Origin: VRUE01 sp963717375
Lineage (GTDB): Bacteria; Actinomycetota; Thermoleophilia; Solirubrobacterales; 70-9
DNA length: 64,000 nucleotides
Direction of reading: 5' to 3'
Assembly (NCBI GenBank): GCA_963717375.1
Contig: OY970329.1
Coordinates: 2,823,073-2,887,072 of the forward strand
Shown: piece by piece, positions 61,341-64,000 of the stretch
Position numbering within the stretch: position 1 is the stretch's first letter
Layout: each line of letters begins with the position of its first letter
Position numbers and translations under genes: made by a program
The notes under the pieces: model-generated
Databases searched by the model: none
Seen by the model: only the letters and a program-made list of their open reading frames with translations
What the model was told of the DNA's origin: nothing

Positions 61341-62033
61341 CTAGCCGATTCCGGTCCACATCTGATTTTTGTGCGCTTCGCCAATTAGGTGGAGAAGGGC
61401 TTTGCCTTTGATGGCCGCTGTGTTGGCACCAAGTTTCAGTGCATCGGTGGGGAATAATTTTTCAAGTTCTGAAGATTTGAAGATCAAAGGCTGTTCACTT
61501 CTTTCTCCCGCTTCCATTTCAGTGACGACGGTGCCTTTGAACACTAGTTCTTCTCCGATTAGGCAAAAACCTTCGGCCCCGATCTTTTCGAATTTCATCG
61601 TCATGAATGTCGTACCTTCGGCTGGTTCCAGTAAGTCATAGGTTTTACCGTTGTGTAAAAAGAGATGGTCTTTGAGTGCAGCAGATTTCACCGGGTTGAG
61701 GAGTTTGCAATGTTTCCCAATTACGCCCTGCAGGGCGCAGGCTTCCAGCACGAAACTCTCACTGCTGCTACCTCCGCTAAGAATGGCGGCTTTTTCGACT
61801 GTCAATGTTTTGCACGTAATTTCTAATTTCGCCGCCGAGGACTCTGTGATCGTGAATGTTTCGCCGGCGGATCCGGCAACGGCTTCTTCTTTGAGGCCAA
61901 GTTCAGCCAGCGTTTTCCCGCCGATTTTCCATTCGCCTTCGGCCTGGGCGGGGCCGGCCGCAATCGCGCCCAGCACGAGCACAGCCAGGAACGAGAGACC
62001 GAGGGCTCTAAATCCGTACTTTCCGTGGTTCAT
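61341..62033 (-). CDS. Secreted protein, paralogue of the gene at 63204
   Basis: 230 residues from ATG 62033 (AAAGGA 8 nt upstream). Signal peptide (ALGLSFLAVLVLGAIAAGPAQA), then GEWKIGGKTLAELGLKEEAVAG, nearly the same as in the 63204 protein. Four to six cysteines (ITCKTL, LEACALQ, KHCKLL, GFCLIGE). About 230 residues in total, beta-rich by pattern. No function known. DNA is clearly less GC-rich than its neighbours, suggesting acquisition or relaxed composition. It lies convergent to rimI with 12 nt between stops. Confidence 0.72.
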   Translation of the reverse strand: MNHGKYGFRALGLSFLAVLVLGAIAAGPAQAEGEWKIGGKTLAELGLKEEAVAGSAGETFTITESSAAKLEITCKTLTVEKAAILSGGSSSESFVLEACALQGVIGKHCKLLNPVKSAALKDHLFLHNGKTYDLLEPAEGTTFMTMKFEKIGAEGFCLIGEELVFKGTVVTEMEAGERSEQPLIFKSSELEKLFPTDALKLGANTAAIKGKALLHLIGEAHKNQMWTGIG

Positions 62034-62131
62034 CGTCAACATCCTTTGATTGTGGGTTCGAACGATCAAGAATGCTAGAGCGATGACCAGGATTCAGGCC
62101 CTTCCCCGGCTCCCGTACCGTGGGGACTGCG

Positions 62132-63139
62132 ATGGGGCTGATCCTCGCCATAGAGACTTCCTGCGACGACACCTGCGCGGCGGTGCTGGATGGCCCGCGG
62201 GTTCTCGCCAGCCTCATTTCCTCACAGGCGGCTGCTCATGCGCAGTTCGGCGGGGTGGTGCCGGAGGTTGCATCGCGGCACCATCTGGAGCTGGCTGCGC
62301 CTGTTGTAGGGGCGGCTTTGGGCGAGGCAGGGAAGGCGCTGGATGAGATCGAGGCGGTAGCGGTGACCGCGGGCCCGGGTTTGATTGGGGCGCTTTTGGT
62401 TGGCGTCAGCACCGCTAAGGCGATCGCGGCGCCGCGGCGGCTGCCGCTGATCCCAGTCGACCATTTGCAGGGCCATGTCGCCGCCAACTTCCTAGAGCCG
62501 GGACCCCTGGAGCCGCCCTTCCTTTGCTTGGTTGCCAGCGGCGGCCACACGCTGCTGGCGGGGGTTCGCGACCACGCCGGCTACGAGCTGCTTGGCCAGA
62601 CCCTCGATGACGCCGCGGGGGAGGCCTTCGACAAGGTCGCCCGCATGCTTGGGCTTGGCTATCCGGGTGGACCGGCGCTCGAGAAGCTGGCGCGGGAGGG
62701 CGACCCCGAGGCGTTTGAGATGCCGGTGGCGATGAGCCGCAACCCTGGCCTCGATTTCAGCTTCAGCGGCCTCAAGACCGCGCTCGTCTACCTCTGTCGC
62801 GATCTCGGCCCCGACGGCGTCGATGCGCGCCGAGCCGATCTCGCTGCCAGCTTCCAGGCTGCCGCGGTCAGCCAGTTGGTAGCCAAGCTGGAGCGAGCCC
62901 TGAAGGGGGGGGAGTGGAGGGCGGTCGCGCTCGGCGGTGGGGTCGCCGCCAACGGCGCTCTGCGCGAGGCCGTGACATCGCTTTGCGAGCGTCGCGGTGT
63001 CGAGCTGAAGCTGGTCGCCCGCGAGCTCTGCACCGACAACGCCGCGATGATTGGCTCTGCGGCCCGCTTCGCCGAGCCCCTTGAATATCCGGACTACCTC
63101 GCCTACGACGCCTTCCCGACCCCAAAGGGCTCGCCGTAG
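62132..63139 (+). CDS. tsaD: tRNA N6-threonylcarbamoyltransferase TsaD
   Basis: 335 residues from ATG 62132 (GTG 62120 adds four residues). ILAIETSCDDTCAAVLDG start, VVPEVASRHHLELAAP supplies the metal-binding His residues, TAGPGLIGALLVGVSTAKAIA, FLCLVASGGHTLL, DFSFSGLKTAL and LCTDNAAMIG complete the ASKHA core. Final enzyme of t6A37 formation. Confidence 0.96.
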   Translation: MGLILAIETSCDDTCAAVLDGPRVLASLISSQAAAHAQFGGVVPEVASRHHLELAAPVVGAALGEAGKALDEIEAVAVTAGPGLIGALLVGVSTAKAIAAPRRLPLIPVDHLQGHVAANFLEPGPLEPPFLCLVASGGHTLLAGVRDHAGYELLGQTLDDAAGEAFDKVARMLGLGYPGGPALEKLAREGDPEAFEMPVAMSRNPGLDFSFSGLKTALVYLCRDLGPDGVDARRADLAASFQAAAVSQLVAKLERALKGGEWRAVALGGGVAANGALREAVTSLCERRGVELKLVARELCTDNAAMIGSAARFAEPLEYPDYLAYDAFPTPKGSP

Positions 63140-63168
63140 GAGGGGCCAAAGAGAAGCCCCTCCTACGG
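63134..63168 (+). terminator. Hairpin at the tsaD stop
   Basis: 13-bp perfect stem CCGTAGGAGGGGC (63134-63146) with its complement (63156-63168) and a 9-nt loop, overlapping the tsaD stop codon. No U-tract. It probably separates tsaD from the convergent gene. Confidence 0.6.
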
Positions 63169-63203
63169 TTGCCCTGCCGCGTCGGTAACCGCGACTCAAT
63201 TTC

Positions 63204-63893
63204 TCAAATACCGCCCCAGGCTTTGCCGGCCTGAGCACCGCTCAGCGTCATTAACAACGTGTCCGTCAGCGTCACTTTGGTTTCGCCGAATTTGAGCCCA
63301 TCGCCAAGCGATGCTTCGGTTTCTTTGTCAACCGTTTTCAGGGTTTGAGTAACGCTTTCCCCGGTGATCGTCGTGGCGTATGTGCCAGACAGCAGGAACG
63401 AGCCTTTCAGCGCGCAGGCTGCACCTTCTATTTTGACCGTGGCAAAGGATGTTCCAACAGACGGCACAAATAACAGATACGTTTTTTCTGACAGTAACTT
63501 GACGACACTTAAGAATTCAGTTGAAAATGGCGCCACAATGCAGGCGGGAATCTCACCTAACTGAACGACTCCGCCGACTACGGTGTCTTGTAACATTGTG
63601 CATTCCAGCCATTTTAATAACCCGTGCATTGGGCCCATGGCTAAAATCTTAATTTCATCCAGTTCCCGCTTGGCGCAGTTGATCTCGGTGCCCATCCCGT
63701 TCAGTAACAGGGTTGCGACGCCATCCGCCACGCCTTTGACGGTTTCTTCTTTGATTTTTAGTTCCGTAAAAGTTTTCCCGCCGATTTTCCATTCGCCTTC
63801 AGCTTGGGCGGCCGCCGCCCCCAACGCCATGGTCGCCAGCCCTGCCAGGAGAAGCAGGCTAAGCAGCTTGATTCCGTGCTTTCCGTGTCTCAC
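63204..63893 (-). CDS. Secreted protein, paralogue of the gene at 61341
   Basis: 229 residues from GTG 63893 with GAGAGGA about 9 nt upstream. Signal peptide (LLSLLLLAGLATMALGAAAAQA) followed by GEWKIGGKTFTELKIKEETVKG, matching the first mature residues of the 61341 protein. The rest diverges (LLNGMGTEINCAKRELDEIK, LEYTM-like and ACIVAP cysteine regions). AT-richer than flanking genes. Function unknown. The two copies bracket tsaD. Confidence 0.72.
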   Translation of the reverse strand: MRHGKHGIKLLSLLLLAGLATMALGAAAAQAEGEWKIGGKTFTELKIKEETVKGVADGVATLLLNGMGTEINCAKRELDEIKILAMGPMHGLLKWLECTMLQDTVVGGVVQLGEIPACIVAPFSTEFLSVVKLLSEKTYLLFVPSVGTSFATVKIEGAACALKGSFLLSGTYATTITGESVTQTLKTVDKETEASLGDGLKFGETKVTLTDTLLMTLSGAQAGKAWGGI

Positions 63894-64000
63894 TTTGTAA
63901 TTCCTCTCGCTGGTAGTTACGGTTCGCGCGCGGCTGCGAGACCGCGCAGGCCGAGGATCGCCGATCCGGTCCGGGGGAGGTCAAGCTTTGGACTGCGATG
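63894..64000. other. Window end, no complete feature
   Basis: 107 nt upstream of the minus-strand secreted-protein gene. It may hold its promoter and the start of a plus-strand gene (ATG at 63998). Nothing else is supportable. Confidence 0.4.

Overview
This 64 kb window is very GC-rich chromosomal DNA. It looks like a member of the Actinobacteria, most likely class Thermoleophilia (Solirubrobacterales-like). That placement is inference. It rests on codon bias, frequent GTG/TTG starts, an S1 protein of actinobacterial type, DNA polymerase I with a degenerate proofreading domain, a GAAC-N4-GTTC SOS box, and many -10 boxes placed 6-8 nt before the start codon. No rRNA, tRNA, CRISPR array, IS element or prophage was recognised.

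Layout. 1-1541: 3' part of a multi-TM GT-C-type membrane protein. 1599-11739: housekeeping block lepA, a MaoC-type dehydratase pair, hrcA-dnaJ(short)-prmA, DUF2269, murI, vapBC, yqeY-phoH-ybeY-era. 11762-20523: hisIE followed by all trp genes (trpE-G-D-C, htrA, trpF-B-A). 20675-30188: small membrane protein, methyltransferase, a probably PPi-type phosphofructokinase, a lipoprotein, an epimerase and malic enzyme, CotH-like protein, polA. 30190-32307 (minus): an ECF sigma factor with a membrane-spanning C-terminal tail and a partner secreted Asp/His-rich repeat protein. 32476-44073: DMT protein, flavin reductase, rpsA-coaE-lytic transglycosylase-MFS, XRE regulator, DoxX-like protein, wecB-glycosyltransferase-uvrB. 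44104-49300: NTF2-like protein, thioredoxin, an AbiEi/DUF559 protein bracketed by palindromes, SOS-controlled uvrA. 49441-54150: XylFGH-like sugar ABC transporter, ROK kinase, hexapeptide acetyltransferase. 54240-56493: panC-panD-panB. 56591-57860: accessory stretch with a DUF4258/DUF2283-like pair, AT-rich DNA and a structured RNA candidate. 57861-63893: small membrane protein, FmdB, family-4 UDG, tsaE, tsaB, rimI, tsaD, interrupted by two AT-richer paralogous secreted-protein genes.

The most unusual feature is a set of short dispersed palindromes. At least three families can be defined from internal similarity. Family A has three copies (4289, 22746, 23294) with a near-identical 24-nt core and outer arms that differ between copies yet remain perfectly complementary. 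Family B has two copies, each exactly 66 nt: one lies in frame inside prmA, adding 22 codons, and one spans the trpB/trpA junction, supplying the trpB stop and probably the trpA start. Family D has four ~48-nt copies: one inside the first membrane-protein gene and two flanking the DUF559-like gene. They resemble, in behaviour, the Rickettsia palindromic elements that insert into reading frames, but the sequences here are not ones I recognise.
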